Assembly: GCA_963701815.1 (NCBI GenBank)
Contig: CAVPBN010000028.1
Location: 1 to 64,000, forward strand
Direction of reading: 5' to 3'
DNA length: 64,000 bases
Origin: AP-15 sp963701815
Lineage (GTDB): Bacteria; Pseudomonadota; Alphaproteobacteria; ATCC43930; CGMCC-115725
Below, in pieces: positions 51,975-61,462 of the stretch (position 1 is the stretch's first letter; each line of letters begins with the position of its first letter). Under the pieces are notes generated by a model, which had not been told where the DNA came from, did not search any database, and saw only the letters and a list, made by a program, of their open reading frames with translations. The translations under genes and the position numbers were made by a program.

Positions 51975-53970
51975 GCTGGTGTTGGCCGGGCTCGCCGCCT
52001 GGCTCGCGGCTGGCGTCATCGCGCTGTGCGGGCGTGCGCCGGGGTGGGCACGCCTGGTTCTCGGCCTCGGGGGCGCGGCATTGATTGCGGCGGTCGCGAC
52101 CACCCTGCCGTTCGGGTTGCCGCCGGTCGCGACGCCGCTCGGGCTCGGCGCTGCCGGATCGCTGTTTGCCCTCTCGCCGGATGCGCTGTGGCTGATCGGG
52201 TTCGGTCTGCCCGGCGCCGTTCTCGCCGCCTGGCTCGGAACGCCGGCGCCGCGGCAGTCGAGCTGGATTTTCGGCGCCGCCGTCACCCTGATCGGGGCGC
52301 TAGGCGTCTTCGGCATGCAGGACGCCGTCACGTTTTTGATCGCCTGGGAGATCATGAGCCTGGGCGGCGCGGTGATGATCCTCGGCGACGGCCTGGCGGC
52401 GGATAGCGGCCGGCCGGTCCTGTTCATGCTGGCCCTGCTGGAGGCCGGTTCGGTCGCATTGTTGCTGGCCTTCGTCATCCTAGCCGCCCGTGCCGGAAAT
52501 ATCGCTTTCGCCGATTTTGCCGAGGCGGCGCGGACGATGCCGGAAGGGGAGCGGCTGTTCGTCGGGTTGTTGCTGCTGATCGGCTTCGGCGCCAAGCTCG
52601 GGCTTCTGCCGTTCTACGAATGGTTTCCCGGCGCCTACGGGGCCGGCAGCGGAGCGTCGGGCGCGCTTCTTTCCGGCATCGTGCTGAACGCCGCCTTTTT
52701 CGGTCTGAGCCGCGGCTTTCTGCAGTGGCTGCCGATCGACGCCGGATTGCCGGTCTCGGTGGCCGGCATCGTCATCGTCACGATCGCGGTGTTCAGCGCC
52801 ATCCTGACCGCGCTCTATGCGTTTCAACAGGAATCGTGGCGCGAGCTTCTGGGCCTGTCCTCGGCGGAAAACGGATCGATCGCGGTGTGTCTGCTCGGGG
52901 CCGCGCTGATGTTCCGCCGGGACGGGCTGCCGGCGCTCGGCGGGTTGGCCTGGATCGTCGCGCTGATCCATCTTGCCGGTCACGCTCTGGCAAAGGGGGC
53001 GATGTTTCTTTCCGCCGATGGGGTCTACCGCGCAACCGGCGACTATCGGCTGGTCCAGCGCGGCATCCTCGGGCGCAGCAACTGGGTCTTTGGCGTCGGC
53101 GCCTTGTTCGCGACGATGAGCCTCGCGGCGATGCCGCCGCAGGCCGGGTTTGTCAGCGAGTGGTATTTGTTCCAGACCTTTTTCCAAGGTTTTCGTCTCG
53201 CCGGTCTGGGCAGCCGCCTGACCGCCGCGCTCGCCGGCGCCGGGCTGGCGCTGACCGCGGCGATCGCCCTCGCGGTCTTTGTCAAAGTATTTGGCATCGG
53301 CCTGTTGGGACGCGCCGAACAGGATACCGGACAAGATGCCGGGCGGGTCCCGCGCGGCACCTCGGCCGCGGTCGGCGTATTGGGATTTTTGGTGCTGGTC
53401 CTTGCCGTCGGCATGCCGATTTGGCTGACCGGTCTCGACAGGGCAACTCCCGCCGTGTTCGGTGCGAGCGCAGCGGCGCAAATGCGCGACGGCTGGCTGC
53501 TGGTGCCGCTATCGGCAAAGTTCGCCTTCATCTCGCCGAGCAAGCTGATCATCGCGATGCCGCTCTTGGCCTTGTTGCCGATCGCCCTGCTGGCCTGGTC
53601 GATGCGCCGGCCCGCGTCCCGCGTACCGGTCTGGTACGGCGGTCAGGACGACGCCCCGGCGAGGGCGGCGACGACCGCGCTGACCTTCTCGAACGCGCTG
53701 CGGACCTTCTACAGTTTCATCTACCGACCGACCGTCGTCACCGCCCGCGAGCAGGCGCCGGAAGCAAACGGGCAGCCGTATTTCATCCGCCGGCTGGTGT
53801 TCGCGCACGATGTCGCGCCGATCTTCGGTCCCCATCTGTTCGTGCCGCTGGAACGGTTGGTGGTGGCTGCCGCGGGTCGCCTGCGGCCAATCCAATCCGG
53901 ACATCTGAATATTTATCTGTCGCTGATCGGCGCGCTGCTCCTGATCATCCTCCTCGTCACGCTGTTTTGA
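51964..53970 (+). CDS. hyfB: Hydrogenase-4 antiporter-like subunit HyfB
   Basis: This 668-residue membrane subunit is of the HyfB/HycC type, an Mrp antiporter homologue with extra C-terminal helices. Motifs are FLIAWEIMSLGGAVMIL with the key Glu, GFGAKLGLLPFYEWFPGAYG with Lys, and LAGHALAKGAMFLSADGVY. The TTG start at 51964 has GGGAGG five bases upstream and lies 11 bases inside the preceding gene. It completes a complex that lacks HyfD, HyfJ and any formate dehydrogenase in this window. Confidence 0.91.
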   Translation: MANELVLAGLAAWLAAGVIALCGRAPGWARLVLGLGGAALIAAVATTLPFGLPPVATPLGLGAAGSLFALSPDALWLIGFGLPGAVLAAWLGTPAPRQSSWIFGAAVTLIGALGVFGMQDAVTFLIAWEIMSLGGAVMILGDGLAADSGRPVLFMLALLEAGSVALLLAFVILAARAGNIAFADFAEAARTMPEGERLFVGLLLLIGFGAKLGLLPFYEWFPGAYGAGSGASGALLSGIVLNAAFFGLSRGFLQWLPIDAGLPVSVAGIVIVTIAVFSAILTALYAFQQESWRELLGLSSAENGSIAVCLLGAALMFRRDGLPALGGLAWIVALIHLAGHALAKGAMFLSADGVYRATGDYRLVQRGILGRSNWVFGVGALFATMSLAAMPPQAGFVSEWYLFQTFFQGFRLAGLGSRLTAALAGAGLALTAAIALAVFVKVFGIGLLGRAEQDTGQDAGRVPRGTSAAVGVLGFLVLVLAVGMPIWLTGLDRATPAVFGASAAAQMRDGWLLVPLSAKFAFISPSKLIIAMPLLALLPIALLAWSMRRPASRVPVWYGGQDDAPARAATTALTFSNALRTFYSFIYRPTVVTAREQAPEANGQPYFIRRLVFAHDVAPIFGPHLFVPLERLVVAAAGRLRPIQSGHLNIYLSLIGALLLIILLVTLF

Positions 53971-54064
53971 GCATGACCGGATGCATCTCGCATGCGGGCG
54001 TCTTGGCGCTTGTCGTCGAAGGCGCGTCGAGGCTGCCGGGCCAGCCGGCGCCAATCGGGAACGG

Positions 54065-54475
54065 TCAGTAGCCCGGCGGCTGATCGTCCTGCGACGGGAT
54101 CGGCAGCGAGGGCTGCATCGGCGCGTCCCCGGTCCGGGAGCCTTCTCCGTCGATCTCGCCGAGGTCGAGATCGGCCGGGGTCGTCGGCCGCGGCATGCCT
54201 TGCTGGTTGCCGTCGCCGTTCGCGTTCATGACGCGAAAATAATGCTCCGCATGCTGGTACAGGTTTTCCGCAGCGATCCGATCGCCGCTCGATGCCGCCT
54301 CACGCGCCAACGCGACGTAGCGCTCGAAGACCTGGTAGGCATTTCCGCGGATTTTGACGCTCGGCCCGTTGCTGTCAAAGGTCTGAATTCGGGCGGGCAG
54401 CCGCGGGCGGTTTTGGTGCGGATTGTTGCCGTTGTTGTTGCGACCGCGCGATCGTTTGTTTGGACCTGGTCTCAT
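54065..54475 (-). CDS. DUF4167-domain protein
   Basis: This 136-residue basic protein begins MRPGPNKRSRGRNNNGNN, followed by the core GNAYQVFERYVALAREA and GDRIAAENLYQHAEHYFR, the signature of DUF4167, known almost only from Alphaproteobacteria. Basic, Asn-rich ends suggest RNA or ribosome binding, which is inference. It follows prmC on the same strand by about 200 bases, its usual genomic place. Confidence 0.9.
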   Translation of the reverse strand: MRPGPNKRSRGRNNNGNNPHQNRPRLPARIQTFDSNGPSVKIRGNAYQVFERYVALAREAASSGDRIAAENLYQHAEHYFRVMNANGDGNQQGMPRPTTPADLDLGEIDGEGSRTGDAPMQPSLPIPSQDDQPPGY

Positions 54476-54683
54476 GACACCTGTTCTGATCTCGGTGGAC
54501 ATCTGCCCAACCTGGCCGGGCAGGACTGCCTCGTCGCCCTCGGGCGATGATGGGCAGGTTTGCGCCGCATCCCGCTGCGGCCCGAACTCTCCAACGCACG
54601 TCACCCTAGTCGGGACGACGGCGCATTCCAAGAATTTTTTGATGAACGATGTTCGTCGACCGCGGGAAGATTATTTCCCCGGA

Positions 54684-55556
54684 TCAACGCAGCGCCGGCG
54701 GGGCAACCCCATAGCGGGCAATGACGCAGCGGTCGATACCGGCGAGATCGGGCTGCACAGACTCGATCCGCATCCCCCGGCTTCGCAGGATCGTGCCGAC
54801 CGCCGCCGCCTGCCCGCTGCCGATCTCCGCCGCAAAGATCCCGCCGAGCGTCAGCAGCGACGGCAGATCGGCGGCCAGGGAACGGTATGCCGCGAGCCCG
54901 TCCCCGCCGCCGTCGAGGGCGCGAAGCGGATCGTGATCGGCGACTTCGTGCGGCAGCGCCGCCAACGCGGCACGGACGATATAGGGCGGGTTGGCGACGA
55001 TGACGGCAAAGCGCGCCGACAATGAGGTCCCCCAATCGCCCACGGCAAAACCGGCGCGCCCGGCGAGGCCGAGAGCGGCGGCGTTGCGGCGAGCGGTCGT
55101 CACCGCGCCTGGTGCGATGTCGATGCCGATCCCGATGGCTCCCGGCAATTCGGAAAGCAGGGCAAGCAGCAGACAGCCGCTGCCCGTTCCCAGATCGAGC
55201 AGGCGCAGCGGAACCCCGCGATTTGGGATCCGCTGCAGCACCGCCTCGACGACCGTCTCGCTCTCGGGCCGAGGATCGAGCGTATCCGCCGACAGCGCAA
55301 AATCGAGCCCCCAGAATTCGCGGCGGCCAAGAATCCGGCTCAGCGGCTCGCGCGCCAGCATGCGGGCGAGCAGGCAGCGGACATGCCCGGCATCGCCGCG
55401 CCCGATCGAGCGCCCCGAATCGGCCAGCAGCTCGGTCGGCGGAATCTCGAGCGCGGCGGTCAGCAATCGACGGGCGGCCCGACGGGGCTCGTCGAAACCG
55501 GCCTCGTACAAAGTTGCGGCGGCCTCCGTCAGCATCGATCCGAGCGTATCGGCCAT
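54684..55556 (-). CDS. prmC: PrmC: release-factor glutamine N5-methyltransferase
   Basis: This 290-residue SAM-dependent enzyme methylates the GGQ glutamine of release factors. The SAM-binding motif LLDLGTGSGCLLLAL and the catalytic VANPPYI (NPPY) are visible, with the helical N-terminal domain before them. It starts four bases after the prfA stop, so enzyme and substrate are co-transcribed. The order prfA-prmC is usual in bacteria. Confidence 0.95.
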   Translation of the reverse strand: MADTLGSMLTEAAATLYEAGFDEPRRAARRLLTAALEIPPTELLADSGRSIGRGDAGHVRCLLARMLAREPLSRILGRREFWGLDFALSADTLDPRPESETVVEAVLQRIPNRGVPLRLLDLGTGSGCLLLALLSELPGAIGIGIDIAPGAVTTARRNAAALGLAGRAGFAVGDWGTSLSARFAVIVANPPYIVRAALAALPHEVADHDPLRALDGGGDGLAAYRSLAADLPSLLTLGGIFAAEIGSGQAAAVGTILRSRGMRIESVQPDLAGIDRCVIARYGVAPPALR

Positions 55557-55559
55557 CGC

Positions 55560-56645
55560 TCACTCCGCCACCGCAGCCAGTCGCGCGGCCTGATCCTCGG
55601 CCAGGATGGCGCCGATGATTTCATCGAGCGCCTCGCCGCTCATCACCTTGTCGATCTTGTAGAGCGTCAAGTTGATGCGGTGGTCGGTCACCCGGCCCTG
55701 CGGGAAATTATAGGTGCGGATCCGTTCCGACCGGTCGCCGCTGCCGACCTGGCTCTTGCGGTCGGCGGCGCGGGCATTGTCGCGCGCCTGCCGCTGCATC
55801 TCGTAGAGCCGGGAGCGCAGCACCTTCAGCGCCTTCGCCTTGTTCTTGTGCTGCGACTTTTCGTCCTGCTGGATCACCACCAGCCCGGTCGGCAGATGGG
55901 TGATGCGCACGGCGCTGTCGGTCGTGTTGACCGACTGGCCGCCCGGTCCGCTGGCGCGAAATACGTCGATGCGCAATTCCTTGTCGTCGATCCGGACATC
56001 GACCTCCTCGGCCTCGGGGAGCACGGCGACGGTGGCCGCCGAGGTATGGATCCGGCCCGCCGCTTCGGTCTCCGGGACGCGCTGCACCCGATGCACGCCC
56101 GATTCGAATTTGAGCCGGGCGAAAACATCCCGCCCGCTGATCAGCGCGCTTGCCTCCTTGAAGCCGCCGAGGCCGGTTTCGGACAGGTCGAGGATTTCAA
56201 ACCGCCAGCCCTTGAGCGCGGCGTAGCGCTGATACATGCGAAACAGCGCCGCAGCGAACAGAGCGGCTTCCTCGCCGCCGGTCCCGGCGCGTACTTCGAG
56301 GATCGAATTGCGCTCGTCGTCTGCGTCCTTCGGCAACAGCGCGAGCCTGATATGCTGTTCCAGGGCGGGGAGACGCGCGCGCAATGTCGCCAGCTCCTCC
56401 TCGGCCAGCGCCGTCAGTTCGGCATCCTCGCCCGATTGGGCGAGCTCGGTCAGCGCCGCCAGCTCGCTGCGGGCATGGCCGAGCGCCTCGATCCGGTCGA
56501 CGACCGGGGCAATCTCGCTGAGTTCCTTCGAGAACCGGGTCAGCTGCGACGCCGCGAGCCCGGTGGCGGTCAATGCATCGCGCAGTTCGGCATGCCGCCG
56601 AAGGAGCTGCTGCAGGCGGCGTTCGAGCCCGGCTTCCATGGCCAT
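55560..56645 (-). CDS. prfA: PrfA: peptide chain release factor 1
   Basis: The 361-residue RF1 recognises UAA and UAG. The catalytic loop ASGPGGQSVNTTDSAVRI holds the GGQ motif. The stop-codon reading motif occurs in VPETEAAGRIHTSAATV (PxT form PET). The start ATG 56645 lies three bases after the hisS stop. Normal length and no anomalies. Confidence 0.96.
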   Translation of the reverse strand: MAMEAGLERRLQQLLRRHAELRDALTATGLAASQLTRFSKELSEIAPVVDRIEALGHARSELAALTELAQSGEDAELTALAEEELATLRARLPALEQHIRLALLPKDADDERNSILEVRAGTGGEEAALFAAALFRMYQRYAALKGWRFEILDLSETGLGGFKEASALISGRDVFARLKFESGVHRVQRVPETEAAGRIHTSAATVAVLPEAEEVDVRIDDKELRIDVFRASGPGGQSVNTTDSAVRITHLPTGLVVIQQDEKSQHKNKAKALKVLRSRLYEMQRQARDNARAADRKSQVGSGDRSERIRTYNFPQGRVTDHRINLTLYKIDKVMSGEALDEIIGAILAEDQAARLAAVAE

Positions 56646-56648
56646 CCG

Positions 56649-57908
56649 TCAGGGGTAGAACGCCCGCAGCCGCGCCCGTACTTCGCTCAACGAATCGTCG
56701 AGCGGCACCTCGCTTTGCTCGCCGCTGTCGAGATCGCGCAAGGTGACGACGTTGCGGGCGGCTTCGTCCTCGCCGATCAGGACCGCCGCACGGGCATTGA
56801 TCCGGTTCGCCCGTCGCATTCGGCGCTGCAGATTGCCCGAATAGCCGAGATCCACCGCGCACCCGTGACGCCGCAGGGTTTCGGCGAGCACCAGCGCCAC
56901 GCCCTCCGCCGCTTCGCCGACCGGCACGACGGCGACCGGCCGCGGCGGCGGCGGCGGCTCGGCGATCAACATAGCCAACCGCTCGATCCCGGCCGCCCAG
57001 CCGACGCCGGCCATCGCCGGCCCGCCCATCAGCTCGACCAGCCCGTCATAGCGCCCGCCGGCCAGCACCGTGCCCTGCGCGCCGAGATCGGTCGTGACGA
57101 ACTCGAATACCGAGTGCGTGTAATAATCGAGCCCGCGCACCAGACGCGGGTTGAGCCGATAGGCGATGCCGATCCGCTCGAGCCCGTCGCGGACGCGGGC
57201 GAAGAACTCATGCGACCCCGGGCTCAAATAGCGGTCGAACGAGGGCGCATCGGCGCTGATCCGGATATCGTCCGGATCTTTCGAATCGAGAATGCGCAAC
57301 GGGTTGGTGTCGAGCCGGCGCCGGCTGTCCTCGGACAATTCGGTCCGACGGGCCGAGAAATAACCGACCAATGCCTGGCGATAGAGTGCGCGGCTGTCCG
57401 GATCGCCGAGCGTGTTCAATTCGAGCGCGACCCGGTCGCCGAGCCCGAGTTCCTTCAGGATGCGATGGCCGAGCGCGATGACCTCGATGTCGGCCTGCGG
57501 CTGCGCCACGCCGAGCAATTCGACGCCGATCTGGTGGAACTGGCGAAACCGGCCCTTCTGCGGCCGCTCATAGCGGAACATCGGCCCGCTGTAGAAGAAC
57601 TTGAGCGGGGTGGACTGGGTCAGCCCGTTCGAGAGCACCGCGCGCACCACGCCGGCGGTGTTTTCGGGGCGCAGCGTGACCTCTTCGCCGCCGCGGTCGG
57701 CGAAGGTGTACATCTCCTTGGCGACGATGTCGGTGTGCTCGCCGATCGGGCGGGAAAACACCTCGGTAAATTCGAAGATCGGCGTCGCCATCTCGGCAAA
57801 ACCGTAAAGCTCGGCAAGCGAGCGCGCCGTCTCGGCGACGCGCCGGTGGCGGCGTGCCGTCTCCGGCAATAGATCCTGGGTGCCGCGGACCGGCTGCAAC
57901 GAACGCAT
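56649..57908 (-). CDS. hisS: HisS: histidyl-tRNA synthetase
   Basis: This 419-residue class II synthetase has motif 1 in the region after PVRGTQDLLPE, motif 2 in FYSGPMFRYERPQKGRFRQF, the histidine A motif LVRGLDYYTHSVFEF and the C-terminal anticodon-binding domain (VALVLAETLRRHGCAVDLG). The start at 57908 gives MRSLQPVRGTQDL with GAGG upstream. It leads the hisS-prfA-prmC operon. Confidence 0.95.
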   Translation of the reverse strand: MRSLQPVRGTQDLLPETARRHRRVAETARSLAELYGFAEMATPIFEFTEVFSRPIGEHTDIVAKEMYTFADRGGEEVTLRPENTAGVVRAVLSNGLTQSTPLKFFYSGPMFRYERPQKGRFRQFHQIGVELLGVAQPQADIEVIALGHRILKELGLGDRVALELNTLGDPDSRALYRQALVGYFSARRTELSEDSRRRLDTNPLRILDSKDPDDIRISADAPSFDRYLSPGSHEFFARVRDGLERIGIAYRLNPRLVRGLDYYTHSVFEFVTTDLGAQGTVLAGGRYDGLVELMGGPAMAGVGWAAGIERLAMLIAEPPPPPRPVAVVPVGEAAEGVALVLAETLRRHGCAVDLGYSGNLQRRMRRANRINARAAVLIGEDEAARNVVTLRDLDSGEQSEVPLDDSLSEVRARLRAFYP

Positions 57909-58046
57909 GCGCCACCTCTTACCACATTTGTCGCCGCGCGCAGAGGATCGCCGCGAGCAGGTCGGCGCACGGCGTGGGTGCGGCGCAAATCGGCGGCCCT
58001 CCGGCCCACACGTCACTCTCCCTGGCGTAGTTATGCTACCAAAGAA

Positions 58047-58340
58047 TCAGCGCAGAGCGGCGCGCACCGGTACCGGCGGCGCGGGCCGGCGGTCGCAGAC
58101 CAGATTCCAGTAAGCCCAAGAGCGGGCATCGAAAATGCCGGGCGGCGCATGCTCCAGAACTTCGCGGTAATCGTCCTTGCCGACAACGCCGCGCAGCGCC
58201 GTGAGGTCTTCGATGGTGCCGAAGACCATGACATGCGCAAGAAATTGCACCGGATCGGCGAGCGCGCGCTCGGGCGGCTCGAACCACATGACGCGGCGTG
58301 CGACGTTGAGCAGCTCGGGTGTCGCCGGCAGGGGCTTCAT
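58047..58340 (-). CDS. Small conserved protein paired with an AbiEii-type gene
   Basis: This 97-residue soluble protein begins MKPLPATPELLNVARRVMWF and contains HVMVFGTIEDLTALRG and SWAYWNLVCDRRPAPPVP. I know no named domain, but it resembles small proteins encoded beside AbiEii-type nucleotidyltransferases. Its ATG overlaps the stop of that gene (ATGA). It may be the antitoxin or cofactor of the pair. Confidence 0.75.
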   Translation of the reverse strand: MKPLPATPELLNVARRVMWFEPPERALADPVQFLAHVMVFGTIEDLTALRGVVGKDDYREVLEHAPPGIFDARSWAYWNLVCDRRPAPPVPVRAALR

Positions 58341-58999
58341 GGCGCGCTTCCGTTGTCACGCCGCAAATGCGGCGTCAGCACCGGCAGGCGGGTCGCATCG
58401 ACCGCCTCGACCACCGTGCGCAAGCGCTCGCGCACATCGCCGGGCAAGCTCGGCACGTCGTCGAAATAGCTGAGGGCCTTGAGCGTAATCAGCGGGTTGA
58501 AGCTGCGACCATAAACAACGCTCCCGGCCGCCAAAATCCGCGGCAGCTCGATCCCGTGGCGGATCAGCGCATCGATGTCGAGATAATCGCGTGGCTGCGC
58601 GCGCTGCTGCACGGTCAGCGCCTTGGTGCCGGCAATGTCGAGCAACGAGGCGACGTGCAACTTCGAGCCGGTCGCGTTTTCGCGCGGGGCGGCTTCGCCG
58701 AGATTGAGATTGCCGAAGAACGACATCAGCACCGGCCCGCCGCGATCCACCCGGCAGGTCAGGGTGCGGCTCTCGAGCTGCACCGTCTCGGCTCCGGCGA
58801 GGTAGGGAATTTCACGAGCGAGGGCCACCGGGTCAAACGCGGTGCGCGAGAAGAAATCGAAATCGACCGATTGCCGATGTCCGATCCGCAAGGCAAGCGC
58901 GGTGCCGCCGTAGAGTGTGAAGTGATCCGGGGTCGCGTCCAGTTCCGGCCATAATGCCCGCTGCGGCGGCGGCAAGATGTCTAACCTTGGATAAAACAT
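58337..58999 (-). CDS. AbiEii/AbiGii-type nucleotidyltransferase toxin family protein
   Basis: The 220-residue protein has the nucleotidyltransferase signature FTLYGGTALALRIGHRQSVDFDFFS (GG-x-A-L-x then SxDxD; split here across residues 28-52) and the later KALTVQQRAQPRDYLDIDAL helix with conserved Arg/Asp. Members such as AbiEii transfer nucleotides to target RNA and stop growth. A TATAAA lies about 13 bases before the ATG, suggesting a very short leader. No AbiEi gene is upstream; the only partner is the 97-residue gene downstream. It sits between ispG and hisS, a housekeeping region. Confidence 0.85.
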   Translation of the reverse strand: MFYPRLDILPPPQRALWPELDATPDHFTLYGGTALALRIGHRQSVDFDFFSRTAFDPVALAREIPYLAGAETVQLESRTLTCRVDRGGPVLMSFFGNLNLGEAAPRENATGSKLHVASLLDIAGTKALTVQQRAQPRDYLDIDALIRHGIELPRILAAGSVVYGRSFNPLITLKALSYFDDVPSLPGDVRERLRTVVEAVDATRLPVLTPHLRRDNGSAP

Positions 59000-59238
59000 G
59001 GCGTAGTTTATAGGAATCCCGGTCGTAACGCGAGGCAGGGACGGGCCGTGGGTGCGACGGCTCGGCCGCTCTGACACTGCGCCGTGGCGCTCGCCTGATG
59101 GCTCGGCAGCAGGATGTCGATTAGCCTTGCTGCGCGGCCAAGCTCCGCCACGGCCTCGCGTCGTCTCTGGAGGCGCGAGCGCTCCTCCTCGAGCGTACCG
59201 TATCGGATCCTCGGCGGATGAACGTCGCGCCCGCCGCG

Positions 59239-60372
59239 CTATTGCGCGGGTTCGAGAACCGGCTCGGCGGCTTTGCGCTGGGCTTCGATTTCGGCGGCTT
59301 TCTTTTCGACCAGCTCGACCAGATGGTCGACGATGTCGGCGTCCTTGAGGCGGTGGTCGGTCAGGCCGCTGATATAGACCTGATGGGTGCCGTTGCCGCC
59401 GCCGGTAAAACCGATATCGGTCTCGCGCGCCTCGCCCGGGCCGTTGACGACGCAGCCGATCACCGACAGGGTCAACGGCGTGGTGATGTGGGCGAGGCGT
59501 TCTTCGAGGCGCTCGACGGTCTTGATCACCTGGAATTGCTGGCGCGCGCAGGACGGGCACGAGATCACGGTGACCCCGCGGCGGCGCAAATTCAGCGATT
59601 TCAGCATCTCGAAGCCGGCCTTGACCTCTTCGACCGGATCGGCCGACAGCGACACCCGGATCGTGTCGCCGATCCCGGACCACAGCAGCATGCCGAGCCC
59701 GATCGAGGATTTGACGGTGCCGCTGCGCAGCCCGCCGGCTTCGGTGATCCCGAGATGCAGCGGGTAGTCGCAGGCCTCGGCCAGCTGCTGGTAGGCGGCG
59801 ACGGCGAGAAACACGTCGGAGGCCTTGCACGAAATCTTGAACTCGAAGAAATCGTTGTCTTCCAGGATCTTGGCATGGTTGAGCGCGCTCTCGACCATGG
59901 CCTCCGGGCACGGCTCGCCGTAGCGCTCCAGCAAGTCGCGCTCGAGCGAGCCGGCGTTGACGCCGATCCGCATCGAGCAGCCGTGATCCTTTGCCGCCTT
60001 GATCACCTCGCGAACCCGCGCGGCCGAGCCGATGTTGCCGGGGTTGATGCGCAGGCACGCAGCGCCGCTTTCCGCCGCCTCGATCGCGCGTTTGTAGTGA
60101 AAATGAATGTCGGCAACGATCGGCACCGTCGCCTGGCGGGTGATGTCTTTCAAAGCCAGGGCCGATTCCTGGTCGGGGCAGGAGACGCGCACGATATCGG
60201 CGCCGGCGCGCTCGAGCGCCTGGATCTGCTCGACCGTCGCCTTGACGTCGCTGGTGACGGTGTTGGTCATCGATTGCACGGTAATCGGAGCGTCGCCGCC
60301 GACCGGCACCTTGCCGACCCAAATCTTCCGGCAGCTCCGGCGATTGATGTCCCGGTACGGCCTGACGCTCAT
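59239..60372 (-). CDS. ispG: IspG: 4-hydroxy-3-methylbut-2-enyl-diphosphate synthase
   Basis: This 377-residue enzyme of the MEP isoprenoid pathway has a TIM-barrel (VQSMTNTVTSDV, VADIHFHYK, LRINPGNIG) and a C-terminal [4Fe-4S] domain with CPSCAR and GCVVNGPGEA. Alphaproteobacterial-type length, with no extra middle domain. It lies upstream of hisS on the same strand, but an AbiEii pair intervenes. Confidence 0.95.
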   Translation of the reverse strand: MSVRPYRDINRRSCRKIWVGKVPVGGDAPITVQSMTNTVTSDVKATVEQIQALERAGADIVRVSCPDQESALALKDITRQATVPIVADIHFHYKRAIEAAESGAACLRINPGNIGSAARVREVIKAAKDHGCSMRIGVNAGSLERDLLERYGEPCPEAMVESALNHAKILEDNDFFEFKISCKASDVFLAVAAYQQLAEACDYPLHLGITEAGGLRSGTVKSSIGLGMLLWSGIGDTIRVSLSADPVEEVKAGFEMLKSLNLRRRGVTVISCPSCARQQFQVIKTVERLEERLAHITTPLTLSVIGCVVNGPGEARETDIGFTGGGNGTHQVYISGLTDHRLKDADIVDHLVELVEKKAAEIEAQRKAAEPVLEPAQ

Positions 60373-60449
60373 CGGCGACCTCGCTCAGAGGATGATTCGG
60401 TCGGCATGTATAGCCTCTCCCGGCAATCGGCAACAGGCCCCGACCACAG

Positions 60450-60483
60450 GACCGTAGCCCGGTCGTGACCGTAGCCCGGTCGT
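60450..60483. repeat. 17-base direct tandem repeat
   Basis: GACCGTAGCCCGGTCGT occurs twice in direct tandem (60450-60466, 60467-60483), ending at the stop codon of the ketopantoate-reductase-like gene. Each unit has self-complementary ends (GACC/GGTC). Confidence 0.7.
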
Positions 60484-61430
60484 CAATCCCCGGATCGGAT
60501 GCGGCGGAGCCGTGCTTCGTAGGCCTGGAGGTGGATGAAGGCAAGGCGCAACAGCGACGAGTCCTGCGGCAATGAGCCGGTCCGTTGGCCGCGCTCGATC
60601 AGGTCGCCGATGATGTGATCGGCTTCGATCGGGCTGTTGTTCTCGATGTCGCGCAGCATCGAGGCGGTCAGCGACGAGCCGGCGGCGGTCAGCATGCCGC
60701 GCGAGCGCTCCAGAAACTCCTCGCGCGGCGGGAACCCGCTTGCCTCGGCGATCGCCCGGCATTCGTCGAGCAGGCCGAGCACGATTTCGGTCCCCCCGGT
60801 CGTCGCGGCAAGGTCTCCGACCGCGGCCCGCATAAGGCAGGTGCTGGCGGCAAAGGCCGCGAGAAACACCCATTTTTCCCACATCTCCTGCAGGATGTGC
60901 GCGCTCGCCCGGGCATCGAAGAGGGCGCCTTGCAATTGGTCGGCGATCGCGCGGACCCGCTCGCCGGGCCTGCCGCCGCGCTCGCCGAACGTCAATTCGT
61001 GGTTCTGGTTCAGATGAACGACCCGGTGCTCGGCATCGAGCGTCGCGGCAATCAGGCACTGCCCGCCGAGCACATTCGCGCGGCCGAACCGCTCGTCGAG
61101 AATGTCGAGATGCCGCATTCCGTTGAGCAGCGGCAGGATCGCCGTCTCGGGTCCGACCGCCGGCGCCATTGCGGCGACCGCCTCGCCGAGCGAATAGGCC
61201 TTGCAGCTCAACAGGATCAGGTCGAACGCGGCATCGAGGTCGCCGGCCAGCACTGTTGGCGGGGCCACCCGAGCGACATCGCCGGCGGCACTCTTGATCG
61301 ATAGGCCGCCGGCCGCCAGCTCAGCGGCGCGGCGCGGCCGCACCAGAAACGTCACATCGCGGCCGGCTTGCAGCAGCCTGCCGCCGAAATAGCCGCCGAT
61401 CGCGCCGGCGCCGACAACGAGAATCCGCAT
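60483..61430 (-). CDS. Ketopantoate reductase (PanE/ApbA) family protein
   Basis: This 315-residue NADP-dependent reductase has ILVVGAGAIGGYFGGRLLQA at the N-terminus (GxGxxG), the catalytic Lys in LILLSCKAYSL, and the helical C-terminal domain with NSPIEADHIIGDLIERG. Several paralogues of this family exist in alphaproteobacteria, many of unknown substrate, so panE is not assigned. The stop lies in a tandem repeat. Confidence 0.9.
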   Translation of the reverse strand: MRILVVGAGAIGGYFGGRLLQAGRDVTFLVRPRRAAELAAGGLSIKSAAGDVARVAPPTVLAGDLDAAFDLILLSCKAYSLGEAVAAMAPAVGPETAILPLLNGMRHLDILDERFGRANVLGGQCLIAATLDAEHRVVHLNQNHELTFGERGGRPGERVRAIADQLQGALFDARASAHILQEMWEKWVFLAAFAASTCLMRAAVGDLAATTGGTEIVLGLLDECRAIAEASGFPPREEFLERSRGMLTAAGSSLTASMLRDIENNSPIEADHIIGDLIERGQRTGSLPQDSSLLRLAFIHLQAYEARLRRIRSGD

Positions 61431-61462
61431 GCTTGCAACTCCGCTGATGGGAGGGGATCGCC

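Noticed and set aside
55383..57872. An 829-codon plus-strand open frame
   Set aside because: It is antisense to prmC, prfA and hisS, whose catalytic motifs are intact.
59000..59238. A minus-strand frame with a helix-like stretch (LEEERSRLQRRREAVAELG) between ispG and the AbiEii-type gene
   Set aside because: It has no start codon in a good context and no recognisable family; it may be a gene scrap but the evidence is too thin.
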